Of a stretch of 64,000 nt of DNA, positions 15,932-24,966 are shown in pieces. The stretch spans positions 4,128,501-4,192,500 of the forward strand of contig NZ_CP152019.1 in assembly GCF_038622445.1 (NCBI RefSeq), given 5' to 3'. The position numbers and the translations under genes were made by a program. The notes under the pieces are model-generated. The model saw only the letters and a list, made by a program, of their open reading frames with translations, did no database searches and was not told the DNA's origin. This DNA comes from Sporosarcina sp. FSL K6-1522 (GTDB lineage Bacteria; Bacillota; Bacilli; Bacillales_A; Planococcaceae). Numbering within the stretch: the first letter of the stretch is position 1; the number at the start of each line of letters is the position of its first letter.

Positions 15932-17167
15932 TTATTCTAAAAGATTCGCCCAACGATTGGCTTCAAGTGAATAAGTGCTAAGTTGTGTGTAGTCGATGCC
16001 GACTTCCTCGGCTAATCGTTTAGCTTGTTCTAAATCCAATCGCTCGATGGCCTCCGTAATTTGCAAGTATGGCGTAATCTCGGAATCCTCGCCTCTTAGC
16101 GCTTGTTCGACTTCATCAGAAATCGCGATAAGCGGTAACACATCATCCCAACTTCGCTTCATAATGACGTCGATCAACGAAAACATGCCTGCAAGAAAAT
16201 ATTCGTCAGCATTGCGCTTCCCTGTGCGCCTCGCTAATTGTTCACACATTTTTGCTCGCGTCAATGAATAATCGACAAGTGCGGCAACCCGACCTGTCCC
16301 CATACCTACGCCCATTTCGCGCAGTGTCAGAAAATGCATCCACTTTTTGGTTTCCCTTAAGCCGATAATAACAATTGCCTGTTTAATAGAAGTAATTTTT
16401 TTAGGCACACCAAATGCTAGCGTGTTAATGTATCGAAGTAATTTATACGATAACGACACATCACGCATAATCAGCTCGGAGATTTCTTCAATGTTCGGGC
16501 TTTCTGCATTGAGCTGTTTAATAATATAGAAATGCAAGTTCACGTTGGGAGGAATTTCAACACCTGTAATAATTTCAGGTTTTGCAAAAAAATATCCTTG
16601 AAAGAACTTATACCCTGCATTTTTCGCACTTATAAAGTGTTCTTCTGTTTCAATTTTCTCGGCTAGTAGTTGGATATGTGGATTTTTTCGTGTGAGGTTT
16701 TCAATACTTAAACGCTCTTTCAATGTGGTCCCTAAAAAATCGACTTTAATGATATCGACAAGTTCAAACAATTCACTATGGACTTCATATTGTGGACTTA
16801 AAATAAAATCATCTAACGCAATTGTGAAGCCATTGTCTTTTAGTTTACGTAACTTTGTTACAAGAGATGGTGTAATTTCAACATCTTCCAAAATTTCAAT
16901 AACAACCTGATTTGGATCTAAGCTTTTAAAAATATCTTGTGCTAGTAATTCACCTGTAAAATTGATAAACGACAAACTTTTTCCCGAGACTTTATCAACA
17001 CCAAGTGTTAAAAATGTGTCAATGAGCAAGCTAATCGTCGCCTTGGTAGAATCTATATTAGGAAAACGATTGGTATTGCTGTTTCGATATAATAATTCAT
17101 AGGCAAAGAGATTACCATATTGATCTAATATTGGCTGGCGACCTACGAAAACATTCGCATCCTTCAC
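15932..17167 (-). CDS. EAL-HDOD signalling protein (YuxH-like)
   Basis: A roughly 411-residue protein with an N-terminal EAL-type domain and a C-terminal HDOD domain (about 200-400), like Bacillus YuxH. The EAL signature has become ELL (AYELLYR), though LDDF, KVDF and AEKIE-like segments remain, so cyclic-di-GMP hydrolysis is doubtful and a binding or scaffold role likelier. The longest frame starts at 17209, but that part overlaps a promoter-like TATACT; GTG at 17167 behind GGGGTG is the better start. It stands alone, divergent from an enoyl-CoA hydratase gene. Confidence 0.85.
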   Translation of the reverse strand: MKDANVFVGRQPILDQYGNLFAYELLYRNSNTNRFPNIDSTKATISLLIDTFLTLGVDKVSGKSLSFINFTGELLAQDIFKSLDPNQVVIEILEDVEITPSLVTKLRKLKDNGFTIALDDFILSPQYEVHSELFELVDIIKVDFLGTTLKERLSIENLTRKNPHIQLLAEKIETEEHFISAKNAGYKFFQGYFFAKPEIITGVEIPPNVNLHFYIIKQLNAESPNIEEISELIMRDVSLSYKLLRYINTLAFGVPKKITSIKQAIVIIGLRETKKWMHFLTLREMGVGMGTGRVAALVDYSLTRAKMCEQLARRTGKRNADEYFLAGMFSLIDVIMKRSWDDVLPLIAISDEVEQALRGEDSEITPYLQITEAIERLDLEQAKRLAEEVGIDYTQLSTYSLEANRWANLLE

Positions 17168-17301
17168 TTTTCGCACCCCATTTATACGAAGTATAGCAAA
17201 AAACACCATACTTTCACACTAAAAAACTTCTATTTATAGCGATAATCTCCGATAAATGATATGTTCTAATTATGGAAAAAGTTTGTGAAAGGGGATTTAG
17301 C

Positions 17302-18078
17302 ATGGACAATATTCGCTATGAACAGAAGGGGAACCTTGCTTTTGTGACACTTGCTCGTCCTGAGTCGATGAATGCATTTAATTATGACATGTTGGTTGAG
17401 CTTGGACAAATTACGGAGTCGATTCGCATTAATCCAGATATTCGGCTTGTGGTTTTTACGGGGGCTGGTGAGCGCGCATTTAGCGTCGGGGCTGATTTAA
17501 AAGAACGCAAAACACTAACGGATATTAAAGTGAAGCGCAATTTGTACAAAATCGGCGATGTCTTTACGGCGATTGAACATTTGCCACAGCCGACAATCGC
17601 CATGATGAACGGTTTTGCTTTTGGTGGCGGCATGGAACTAGCACTTTCCTGTGACTTCCGTATCGCCGCGGATACCGCACTTATGGGGTTAACGGAAACA
17701 GGGTTGGCGATTATTCCAGGGGCTGGTGGGACGCAGCGTCTACCACGACTTATCGGTGAAGCGAAAGCACTCGAGCTAATTTTGACAGCGAGAAAATTGA
17801 CAGCTGCTGAAGCACTCACGTATGGCGTCGTCACAAAAGTTACGCCTGCGGATGAATTGCTACAGGAAACAGCCCAATTTGCAGATGCAATTCTAGCAAA
17901 CGGCCCCATCGCCTTGCAGCAAGCAAAATTTTCTATTAAGCATGGCATGAACGTCGATTTGCAGACAGGGCTTGCCATCGAGCGTAAGGCGTATGAAGTG
18001 ACGATTCCAACAGAAGATCGCATTGAAGCGCTAACTGCCTTTGCGGAAAAACGAAAGCCTAAGTTTAAAGGAAAATAA
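17302..18078 (+). CDS. Enoyl-CoA hydratase/isomerase family protein
   Basis: A 258-residue crotonase-fold protein. It has the oxyanion-hole segments GERAFSVGADLKER and MNGFAFGGGMELALSCDFRIA, and both glutamates expected for hydratase activity appear (LTETGLAIIPGAGGTQRLPR). It probably hydrates trans-2-enoyl-CoA in fatty-acid or amino-acid breakdown. The in-frame ATG at 17272 lacks a ribosome-binding site; the ATG at 17302 has AAAGGGG. It is a single gene with its own terminator. Confidence 0.9.
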   Translation: MDNIRYEQKGNLAFVTLARPESMNAFNYDMLVELGQITESIRINPDIRLVVFTGAGERAFSVGADLKERKTLTDIKVKRNLYKIGDVFTAIEHLPQPTIAMMNGFAFGGGMELALSCDFRIAADTALMGLTETGLAIIPGAGGTQRLPRLIGEAKALELILTARKLTAAEALTYGVVTKVTPADELLQETAQFADAILANGPIALQQAKFSIKHGMNVDLQTGLAIERKAYEVTIPTEDRIEALTAFAEKRKPKFKGK

Positions 18079-18083
18079 GAAGC

Positions 18084-18112
18084 GGAGAAGGCGGGATGCC
18101 TTCTCCTTTTTT
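18084..18112 (+). terminator. Intrinsic terminator after enoyl-CoA hydratase
   Basis: GGAGAAGGC / GCCTTCTCC with a 5-base loop and six T. It may also serve the convergent FliS-like gene. Confidence 0.85.
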
Positions 18113-18518
18113 AAATCCATTCACTCGTATAGTTTTGCTGTCGACTTTTTTGTTTTGCGATTTCCCAAGACTTAATCATCTCTTGCAAATACTCAAGCAC
18201 TTCATGCAATGCTGCTAGCTTTTGATTGAGTCGAACTTGAACGAGGCATTGATTCAAATAAGCATAAAATGATAGTAAACGTTCTCCTTCTACCGTGCGC
18301 CGATCTGCAGTTGCCATTAATTCAAATAAGAGCTGCTGCGCTGTTGTTAAACAGGCATAAAGTGATTCTCGATCCTCTGATTGAATGGCTTTTTCACAGA
18401 GGTACGTCTGGCACAAACATTCATTTAACAAAACTAAGACATGCTCGACCTCTGTGCGTGTAACTAAGTTGGTCTCTTTGTAACGGTGTGCCGCATGTTT
18501 AAAGTTCACTGTTTTCAC
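18111..18518 (-). CDS. FliS-like flagellin export chaperone
   Basis: About 135 residues, helical, resembling FliS: YKETNLVTRTEVEHVLVLLNECL corresponds to the N-terminal flagellin-binding helix, and LLFELMATADRR...LLSFYAYLNQCLVQVRLNQ to the core helices with the usual LWKEA-like end (MIKSWEIAKQ). It is divergent enough that some searches may miss it. It is divergently transcribed from the second flagellin gene, which suggests a dedicated partner. An ATG at 18548 has no ribosome-binding site; GTG at 18518 follows AAGGTG. Confidence 0.65.
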   Translation of the reverse strand: MKTVNFKHAAHRYKETNLVTRTEVEHVLVLLNECLCQTYLCEKAIQSEDRESLYACLTTAQQLLFELMATADRRTVEGERLLSFYAYLNQCLVQVRLNQKLAALHEVLEYLQEMIKSWEIAKQKSRQQNYTSEWI

Positions 18519-18553
18519 TCCAAACACCTTTTTCTTATTATCGGTCATAATGA

Positions 18554-18580
18554 TTCATTTATAAGAATAAATGCCGATAT
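18554..18580 (+). promoter_or_regulatory. Sigma-D promoter of second flagellin
   Basis: A perfect GCCGATAT (18573-18580) lies 43 bases before the start codon. The minus-35 at the 15-base spacing is TTCA, a weak match. Confidence 0.65.
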
Positions 18581-18622
18581 AGATGGTGTGAAGAGGAAAA
18601 TTTAACGAGTAGAGGTGAGACA

Positions 18623-19435
18623 ATGCGAATAAATAGCCAGGAACAGATTGCATTTGCAACGAATCGTTCCCTACGCAACGCGAATCATATCGAAAAAAGT
18701 GTTCAGAAGCTTGCTTCTGGATTAAAAATCGCAAAAAGTAGTGATAATGCTGCTGGTTTTGCGATTTCCGAAACCATGCGTACACAAGTAAGAGGCCTTG
18801 CACAAGCTCAACGGAACATGCAAGATGGTCTCTCGCTTCTCGAAGTGACCGATGAAGGATTAAACAATGTCAATGGTTTGCTACAACGCGCACGTGAGCT
18901 CGCCGTCATGAATGCAAACGGCACATTAACGGATAATGATCGAGTAACAAGCCAACAAGAACTGACTCGATTATTAGAAGGCATCAACGATACGGCCGAA
19001 AAGCTGGAATTCAATACGAAGAATATCCTAGGCGGGAATAGCTCACTAATCCTACAGATTGGCGCAAATCCAACACAAGAAATGACAATTAATCTTGTGG
19101 ATATAAGTACAACCGCACTAAATCTTAACGATGCATCTCTATTAACACGGGAATTTGCAGAACAGCTCATTACAAAAATTGATGATGCCTTCGAAATAAC
19201 GGCAACACACTTAACACAAACAGGTTCCTATATGGAAGCCCTTGAACACCGACTGCGAAACGCTACGCTTTTCGAAGCTAATTTAACAAAATCATTATCA
19301 ATGATTGAAGACACTGACGTCGCAAGAGAGATGATGAATTTTATCAGTCTTGACATTAGACAAAAAGGCGACCATCTCTTGGTTAACCAAGTCAACCGCA
19401 CTCTTCATGATTCGTTAGGTCTATTTTCTAAATAA
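18623..19435 (+). CDS. Second flagellin-like protein
   Basis: A 270-residue flagellin homologue. The N-terminus has LRNANHIEKSVQKLASGLKIAKSSDNAAGFAISETMR, the flagellin D1 signature, and the C-terminal D1 has IEDTDVAREMMNF. The extreme C-terminus ends DSLGLFSK instead of the usual LLR/LLK, and the N-terminus is MRINSQEQIAFATN rather than MRINHNI, so it may be a minor, capping or hook-proximal filament subunit. AGAGGTGAG precedes the ATG. A perfect sigma-D minus-10 lies upstream and a FliS-like gene diverges from it. Confidence 0.88.
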   Translation: MRINSQEQIAFATNRSLRNANHIEKSVQKLASGLKIAKSSDNAAGFAISETMRTQVRGLAQAQRNMQDGLSLLEVTDEGLNNVNGLLQRARELAVMNANGTLTDNDRVTSQQELTRLLEGINDTAEKLEFNTKNILGGNSSLILQIGANPTQEMTINLVDISTTALNLNDASLLTREFAEQLITKIDDAFEITATHLTQTGSYMEALEHRLRNATLFEANLTKSLSMIEDTDVAREMMNFISLDIRQKGDHLLVNQVNRTLHDSLGLFSK

Positions 19436-19441
19436 AATTGA

Positions 19442-19478
19442 ACCGTCCTGTAAATCGAACCTATGGGACGGTCTTTTT
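19442..19478 (+). terminator. Intrinsic terminator after second flagellin
   Basis: ACCGTCC / GGGACGGT stem followed by six T. Confidence 0.82.
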
Positions 19479-19748
19479 TCATTTACACCTCGGATTATCC
19501 GACACAATGACCGCCGCTTTCGTCACTTCCGTCAGCACAGTCGTTACCCCTTGCCGATCCGTCAAATGTGGCACTCTTGCAAACGGGACATGCGCTTCTA
19601 TCGTGACATAATGGGGCTTCAAATGATTGAGGGCGATTGCCTTTACATCATCCAAACACCGCTCGCAATTACAGGTTAACTGATATTGATGCTGATAGTT
19701 GACCAACACATCACGGACAATTTCTTCCATTATATTGTGAACAGCCAT
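19479..19748 (-). CDS. comFB: Late competence development protein ComFB
   Basis: An 89-residue ComFB-family protein. Seen: HNIMEEIVRDVL at the start, the CNCERCLDDVKAIALNHLKPHYV motif with three cysteines, and a short variable tail. The family includes cyclic-dinucleotide binders in cyanobacteria; in Bacillus its role in competence is minor. It is separated from comFA and comFC by about 5 kb, so the classical operon is split. GGAGGGG precedes the ATG. Confidence 0.85.
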   Translation of the reverse strand: MAVHNIMEEIVRDVLVNYQHQYQLTCNCERCLDDVKAIALNHLKPHYVTIEAHVPFARVPHLTDRQGVTTVLTEVTKAAVIVSDNPRCK

Positions 19749-19868
19749 GCGTTTCCCCTCCAGAAGTTCATTGTCATGAAGATATTTCCATTACATCAAT
19801 CATACCACTATTCTTTCAACTTCAGCTTAAAAAAGAAGAAACTCTACATAAATTGAACTCTCTCTTCC

Positions 19869-20285
19869 CTATTTGACAAAACAAGCAATGATAATCCCCA
19901 TCACCGTTAACGATACGGTATGATAACCGGCGCTAATGAAAAAGAGTGTATATTTCCTTCCTTCAAAAAAGGTGGGTGATAATTCTCTCGCGCTTGCGAT
20001 ACCTAGCCCTGCTAAAAATCCAATCAACGCTCCTCCGCCAATTGTCACCGAATCCAGCATCGTGATGAATAATGATAAAACAATCGCAGAGAGGATACCA
20101 GCAAATGTCGTAAAGCCATATCCAATGTTTGGATTGCTTCCCGCATGTATTTCTTCCGCGGCTCTACCGAGGCTTTTCATCCAAATATTCGCAAATAAAA
20201 CAGGCGAGTACCATAACGCCCCAATAACCATGTTAGCAACGACGGCAAGTACGATGGCTAAAATACTGATTTGTGATAAGTCCAT
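19869..20285 (-). CDS. DUF1761 family membrane protein
   Basis: A 138-residue protein with four hydrophobic segments. The first contains ILAIVLAVVANMVIGALWYSP, and the GALWYSPVLFANIW pattern is typical of DUF1761. It is an integral membrane protein of unknown function. The ATG at 20285 has GGAGG; the upstream 20309 start is not supported. It looks monocistronic. Confidence 0.8.
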   Translation of the reverse strand: MDLSQISILAIVLAVVANMVIGALWYSPVLFANIWMKSLGRAAEEIHAGSNPNIGYGFTTFAGILSAIVLSLFITMLDSVTIGGGALIGFLAGLGIASARELSPTFFEGRKYTLFFISAGYHTVSLTVMGIIIACFVK

Positions 20286-20390
20286 TAGTTGTTTTCCTCC
20301 AGTAGGCAATGTTGTAGCTGAATTGTACTACGACAGGGGTTCTTATAAATCGAGAGGGCACTACTTCTCCGATGCCAAATCTGTCGTCAT

Positions 20391-21422
20391 TTAGATTTTG
20401 CGATATTTTCGTAACGCAACGATATTAATCGCAATAAAGAGTAGCGAGAAGCCCGCTAACGCCAACACATCCCACATAATCTCTCCCCATCCATAGCCTC
20501 TCACCATCACATCACGTAAGGCGTCTGCCGCGTAATAGAGCGGTGTAACGGGGCCAACCCAACTCAGCCAGTTCGAAATCGTCTCCAAATTGAACAAGCC
20601 TGAAAAGAAAATTTGAGGAATGATAACAATTGGGATAAACTGAATCATTTGCAGCTCATTGTTGGCAAATGAGGACAGCAAGACACCGAGCGTCAGCGCC
20701 GATAAGGCGAGCAACAACGTGATGAGTAACACATAGACAAACGCTCCTTCCATCATCATGCCGAGCACATAAATGGCATAGGTCGCAATAATGGTCGATT
20801 GCAGCATTGTAAAAATTCCAAAGCCGAAGACATAGCCCATCACAATTTCCCATTTGCGCAAAGGGCTTGCCAGTAGTCGTTCCAACGTCCCTGTCGTTCG
20901 TTCGCGTAAAAAGGACACACCTGCAATTAAAAAGACAAAAAAGAAGACGAAAAATCCAAGAAGTACGGGTCCAAAATAATCGAACATCCCCATGTCGCTA
21001 GAGCCGTGTAAATAATCGATTTTCAACTCGGGTATATCGCTCTTTTGCGAGCCAACTGGCATCGCTTGTTGCAACCATTTCATTGTAGCACTCGCAACAC
21101 TTGGATCACTGCCCTCGAGAACAACAGAAGGGCTATTATTTTCAAAAATGACATAGCCATCTATCGTTTGCTCCGCTAAATCCACTTGTGCACTTTTTTC
21201 ATCACTGTATGTCGTCACCGTTGCCCCGTCCACATTCATCTGATCCATAACGGTATCTGGTATTCCCACGAAGCCAATTTTCGGCGTATAGTCTCCTCCA
21301 TTGAATACGAGATGGAGCATCGTTAACACAAGAATTGGCGCAACGATAAGCAAGCCCATTGTTCGTTTGTCGCGGACAATTTGTTGCAAAATACGTTTCG
21401 TCAAAGCCATTACACGCATCAT
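20391..21422 (-). CDS. ABC-2 type transporter permease
   Basis: About 343 residues: one N-terminal membrane helix, an extracytoplasmic segment (about 45-165), then five membrane helices with the ABC-2 hallmark FLRERTTGTLERLLASPLRKWEIVMGY. It is the membrane part of an exporter whose ATPase is encoded just upstream with overlapping stop and start. The substrate is unknown; drug or lipid export is typical. The ATG at 21422 or 21419 is used, six to nine bases after GGAGG. Confidence 0.88.
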   Translation of the reverse strand: MMRVMALTKRILQQIVRDKRTMGLLIVAPILVLTMLHLVFNGGDYTPKIGFVGIPDTVMDQMNVDGATVTTYSDEKSAQVDLAEQTIDGYVIFENNSPSVVLEGSDPSVASATMKWLQQAMPVGSQKSDIPELKIDYLHGSSDMGMFDYFGPVLLGFFVFFFVFLIAGVSFLRERTTGTLERLLASPLRKWEIVMGYVFGFGIFTMLQSTIIATYAIYVLGMMMEGAFVYVLLITLLLALSALTLGVLLSSFANNELQMIQFIPIVIIPQIFFSGLFNLETISNWLSWVGPVTPLYYAADALRDVMVRGYGWGEIMWDVLALAGFSLLFIAINIVALRKYRKI

Positions 21423-22147
21423 CACGCACCTCCATAGACAAGAAATGCCTCTTCAATGGTTGTGGAATGCGTATGTGCCTTTAATTCTTCGGGTGTACCT
21501 ACCGCAATCAGCCGCCCATCGCGGAGTAAACCGAGTCGGTCACATTTGTCCGCCTCATCCATGACATGTGTCGTGACAATAATCGTCGTTCCCTGTGCTT
21601 TCAAGTCATTAAAGGCTTGCCAAATACTTTGGCGTAGAACCGGGTCAATGCCGACTGTCGGTTCATCGAGAAGTAAAATCTTTGGCTCATGCAACAAGGC
21701 GATTGCTAGGGACAACCTTCTCTTCATACCGCCAGAGTACTGGGATACCAATTTGTTCAGGTCGTTCGTCAGTTGCACTAGCGCCATCACTTCTGCGATT
21801 CTATGCGTTTGTTTCTCGCCTTTCAGCCCATAGAGTGACGCAAAAAATTGCAAGTTCTCCTTTGCGGACAAGTCCTCATACAACGCATCTGCTTGCGCCA
21901 TATAGCCGATGCTGTTGATGACTTGTAAAGCAGGCATCTTCTGTTGAAAAACATAGCTTTCTCCTGACGTCGGCGTATCCAAACCAGTCAATTGTTTCAC
22001 AAGCGTCGTTTTCCCAGCACCTGATGGACCGAGCAATCCAAAAATTTCTCCTTCCACAATCTCTAAGTCTATCGCTTGTAGCACAGGATGTTGTTTAAAG
22101 CTTTTGGATACATTGCGAATCGATATACATGGCCTTGGCTGTTCCAT
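21422..22147 (-). CDS. ABC transporter ATP-binding protein
   Basis: A 241-residue ABC ATPase: Walker A GPSGAGKTT near 37, Q-loop YMAQ, signature QYSGGMKRRLSLA, Walker B ILLLDEPTVGID and the H-loop histidine in VTTHVMDEAD. It energises the adjacent ABC-2 permease. AAAGGGAGG lies before the ATG. Confidence 0.93.
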   Translation of the reverse strand: MEQPRPCISIRNVSKSFKQHPVLQAIDLEIVEGEIFGLLGPSGAGKTTLVKQLTGLDTPTSGESYVFQQKMPALQVINSIGYMAQADALYEDLSAKENLQFFASLYGLKGEKQTHRIAEVMALVQLTNDLNKLVSQYSGGMKRRLSLAIALLHEPKILLLDEPTVGIDPVLRQSIWQAFNDLKAQGTTIIVTTHVMDEADKCDRLGLLRDGRLIAVGTPEELKAHTHSTTIEEAFLVYGGA

Positions 22148-22219
22148 CTCCGATTCCCTCCCTTTCTATACGGTGAATATACTATTTATCTATCCCCCGT
22201 ATCCATCCTATGCAAACAG

Positions 22220-22270
22220 CGAAGGGTTCGGTTTGTATAATCTCTGCGCCCTTTGCAGAAATTATACAAA
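22220..22270. repeat. Intergenic two-hairpin element, copy 1
   Basis: CGAAGGGTTCG (22220-22230) is followed by a long hairpin TTTGTATAAT-C-TCTGC / GCAGA-A-ATTATACAAA. A related arrangement occurs at 28776-28823. Confidence 0.5.
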
Positions 22271-22312
22271 TAACACCAATACGGTAGCCCGATAGAATGG
22301 CTGTTTATTATT

Positions 22313-22858
22313 TCATCCCACCTTCACGCCCTGCCACTCTTCCCGTAAAATCCCCATGCGAATCGAATCATAGTAGGTCCCGTTCCAAAATCGAACTTTT
22401 CGCAAGCGTGCTTCCATTGTCATGCCTAGTTTCTCGCCAACCTTCATCATACGAGCATTACCAGACCACGTCGTGTAGCCAACGCGCACCAAAGGCATTT
22501 CGTTGAATAAATGATCAATCCACATGGCGAGAGCCTTCGTTCCATAGCCGCCGCTCCAATATTGCGGGTCGTAAATGACGATGCCCATTTCGAGCCACAA
22601 AGATGGTTTATGCTCCCAATAATAACTAACCATGCCGATGAGTTCGCCATCTACTTCAATGCCCCAATAATCATTTTGCGCAATGATGTTGTCTTGCTGT
22701 TCGAAAAACTGTTCAAACGGCATCGGTTTGTAAGGATAATACGGCGCATCCCATTTTTTCCACTCAGGATTCTCCTCTTTGAAACTTAATTCCCACAAAC
22801 GAGGGATATCCTGTTCTGTAATCGGGCGTATCGTGACGCCTGCTGTTGTGTAACTCAA
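22313..22858 (-). CDS. GNAT family N-acetyltransferase
   Basis: A 181-residue GNAT protein of the RimJ/RimL-like acetyltransferase_3 group. It opens with IRPITEQDIPRLWEL, has the acetyl-CoA binding stretch YWSGGYGTKALAMWIDHLFNE and the C-terminal RKVRFWNGTYYDSIRMGILREEW. The acceptor is unknown. The start is TTG, seven bases after CGGAGG. No operon partner. Confidence 0.88.
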   Translation of the reverse strand: MSYTTAGVTIRPITEQDIPRLWELSFKEENPEWKKWDAPYYPYKPMPFEQFFEQQDNIIAQNDYWGIEVDGELIGMVSYYWEHKPSLWLEMGIVIYDPQYWSGGYGTKALAMWIDHLFNEMPLVRVGYTTWSGNARMMKVGEKLGMTMEARLRKVRFWNGTYYDSIRMGILREEWQGVKVG

Positions 22859-22877
22859 TGCATTTCCTCCGGTCTTT

Positions 22878-24854
22878 TTATAAATAGTTTGCGAACCAGC
22901 CCGTTATCTCATTCAACCTTGCCACACGCAAATTCGGTGTGCCCACGCGCGATAAGTTATGGTCCGCATCTGGGAAGCGAACGAATTCCGTTTCTTTCCC
23001 CATACTTTTCAATGTGATATATAGCTGTTCCGCTTGTTCAATTGGGCAGCGGAAATCTTTTTCTGAGTGTAAAATTAATAACGGTGTCTCAACGTTTTTC
23101 GCATGTTTTAACGGCGAGTGTTGCCATAGTTTATCCACATCGGTCATATCTGCGCCAATTTGCCAATCGCTAAAGTAATAGCCAATGTCAGATACGCCAA
23201 AGAAGCTTACCCAATTGGAAATCGAACGTTGGGTAACAGCTGCCTTGAAACGGTTTGTATGCCCAACAATCCAATTCGTCATGAAACCGCCGTAGCTCCC
23301 ACCTGTGACACCGAGTCGCTCCTTGTCAATCCAGTCATTTTCCCATAAAACATAATCGAGCCCCGCCATAATGTCCTCATAATCGCCACCACCGTAATCA
23401 CCGCGAACGCCATCTACAAATTCTTGGCTATAACTATGACTGCCACGTGGATTGACATACAAAACGCCATAACCTTGTGCCGCCAACAGCTGCAACTCAT
23501 GGAAAAACGTATTGGCATACATCGCATGCGGTCCGCCATGAATTTCTACAATGAGTGGATACGTTTCCCCTTTCTCATAGCCTGCCGGTTTCATCAGCCA
23601 GCCATGCACCTGCCAATCCGTTGCGCCTGTATAAACAATCGCTTCTGGCTCAACGAGTTCCACTTCCGCCACATACGTCGCATTGAATGATGTCAGTGCC
23701 TGCCGTTCGCCCGTAGCAATGACATGCTTATACAACTCGCCAGGATTCGTTGCACTACTCACTGCGACTAACGCAAAATCGCCCGCTACTGCAATGTCGT
23801 AACCGTAAATGTGCTCATTTTCTGGAGTCGCTGGATACAACTCACCTTCAAGCGATACATAATATAAGCGCACATCCCCCATCGTGGAGAGTTGCGCATA
23901 CATATGGTTGTCCTTTGTCCACACAACAGCAGGCGCGCTGCCTCCTTGCTGATGATCCGCCACGGCGTAATCGCCAATTGGCGCATCCAGCCCGGCCGTC
24001 AAATTCATGCACAGCCCATCCTCTGTATCATAGACATACAGCGCTGTATGCGTTGCATTTTGAAACGTTCGGTCTGCACCTGTAAACGCGATATAGCGGT
24101 CATCATGCGAAAACTGAGCCCCGCCAAAATAGCCTTCCTCATCGACAAGCACTGTCTCTTCTTTCGTCTCTACATCGACGAGGAGCAACGGTTGACGAAA
24201 ATCGAAATCGAGATTCTCTGCGCGATTCACGCCAATAACTAGTTTCTTTCCATCATGTGAAACTGCATGAAGGCTATGCTGATAATTACCTTCCGTAAAC
24301 TGCGTGACATCACCTGTTGCAATATCAATAACGCCAATTTGCCTGAACGTATCTTGCGGCAAAAGCCCCGCTCCATCCATCTGATACTTCATATTCGTGA
24401 CACGATATGGCTCTACCTTTTTATCGTCATCCTGTTCTTCTTGATCCATAAATGTCTGGCCTTCTTTGACAACTGCATTCACCCAGATTTGATTGCCACA
24501 TGGCGACCAAAGAAAGCTCGATACCCCTTTAGCAAATGACGTCAGCTTCTTCGCTTCCCCGCCTCTTGTTGGTAAAATAAATACCTGATTGTTGTCCTCG
24601 CGGTTCGATAAAAACGCAAGATGCTTACCATCTGCCGACCATTGCGGAGACGAAATTCGCTCTTTTCCATGCGTCCACTGTTTCACCTCATGCGACACAA
24701 GTTCCACATGCCACAAATTCGCAACATACTGGTTGTCCTCTTCCTCTATATGCGTACGTACAAACACCGCTTCCTTGCCATTTGGCGCCAACTGCGGATC
24801 TGTTATAGACTTCAATGTAAATAAATCCTCTACTGCCACTTTACGTTTTTCCAT
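22878..24854 (-). CDS. S9 family serine peptidase (prolyl oligopeptidase/acylaminoacyl type)
   Basis: A 658-residue peptidase with an N-terminal seven-bladed beta-propeller of WD40-like PD40 repeats (residues about 10-390) and a C-terminal alpha/beta hydrolase. The nucleophile motif is GGSYGGFMTNW (about 528-538), and the catalytic Asp and His lie in HSEKDFRCP and DADHNLSR near the end. No signal peptide, so it is cytoplasmic and probably cleaves short peptides. GGGGGA precedes the ATG. Confidence 0.92.
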   Translation of the reverse strand: MEKRKVAVEDLFTLKSITDPQLAPNGKEAVFVRTHIEEEDNQYVANLWHVELVSHEVKQWTHGKERISSPQWSADGKHLAFLSNREDNNQVFILPTRGGEAKKLTSFAKGVSSFLWSPCGNQIWVNAVVKEGQTFMDQEEQDDDKKVEPYRVTNMKYQMDGAGLLPQDTFRQIGVIDIATGDVTQFTEGNYQHSLHAVSHDGKKLVIGVNRAENLDFDFRQPLLLVDVETKEETVLVDEEGYFGGAQFSHDDRYIAFTGADRTFQNATHTALYVYDTEDGLCMNLTAGLDAPIGDYAVADHQQGGSAPAVVWTKDNHMYAQLSTMGDVRLYYVSLEGELYPATPENEHIYGYDIAVAGDFALVAVSSATNPGELYKHVIATGERQALTSFNATYVAEVELVEPEAIVYTGATDWQVHGWLMKPAGYEKGETYPLIVEIHGGPHAMYANTFFHELQLLAAQGYGVLYVNPRGSHSYSQEFVDGVRGDYGGGDYEDIMAGLDYVLWENDWIDKERLGVTGGSYGGFMTNWIVGHTNRFKAAVTQRSISNWVSFFGVSDIGYYFSDWQIGADMTDVDKLWQHSPLKHAKNVETPLLILHSEKDFRCPIEQAEQLYITLKSMGKETEFVRFPDADHNLSRVGTPNLRVARLNEITGWFANYL

Positions 24855-24939
24855 CGTGGATTCCCCCTCATCGATTCTCTGTCTACTTATTTCGACATTC
24901 GGAACAGCTTTCCTTTTTTCTTCGTTTTCACTACGTCAA

Positions 24940-24966
24940 AAACCCTCTCCACCACGGAAAGGGTTT
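24940..24966 (-). terminator. Intrinsic terminator after cotH
   Basis: AAACCCT / AGGGTTT outer stem with a TCC/GGA inner stem; a T run follows on the minus strand. Confidence 0.75.
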
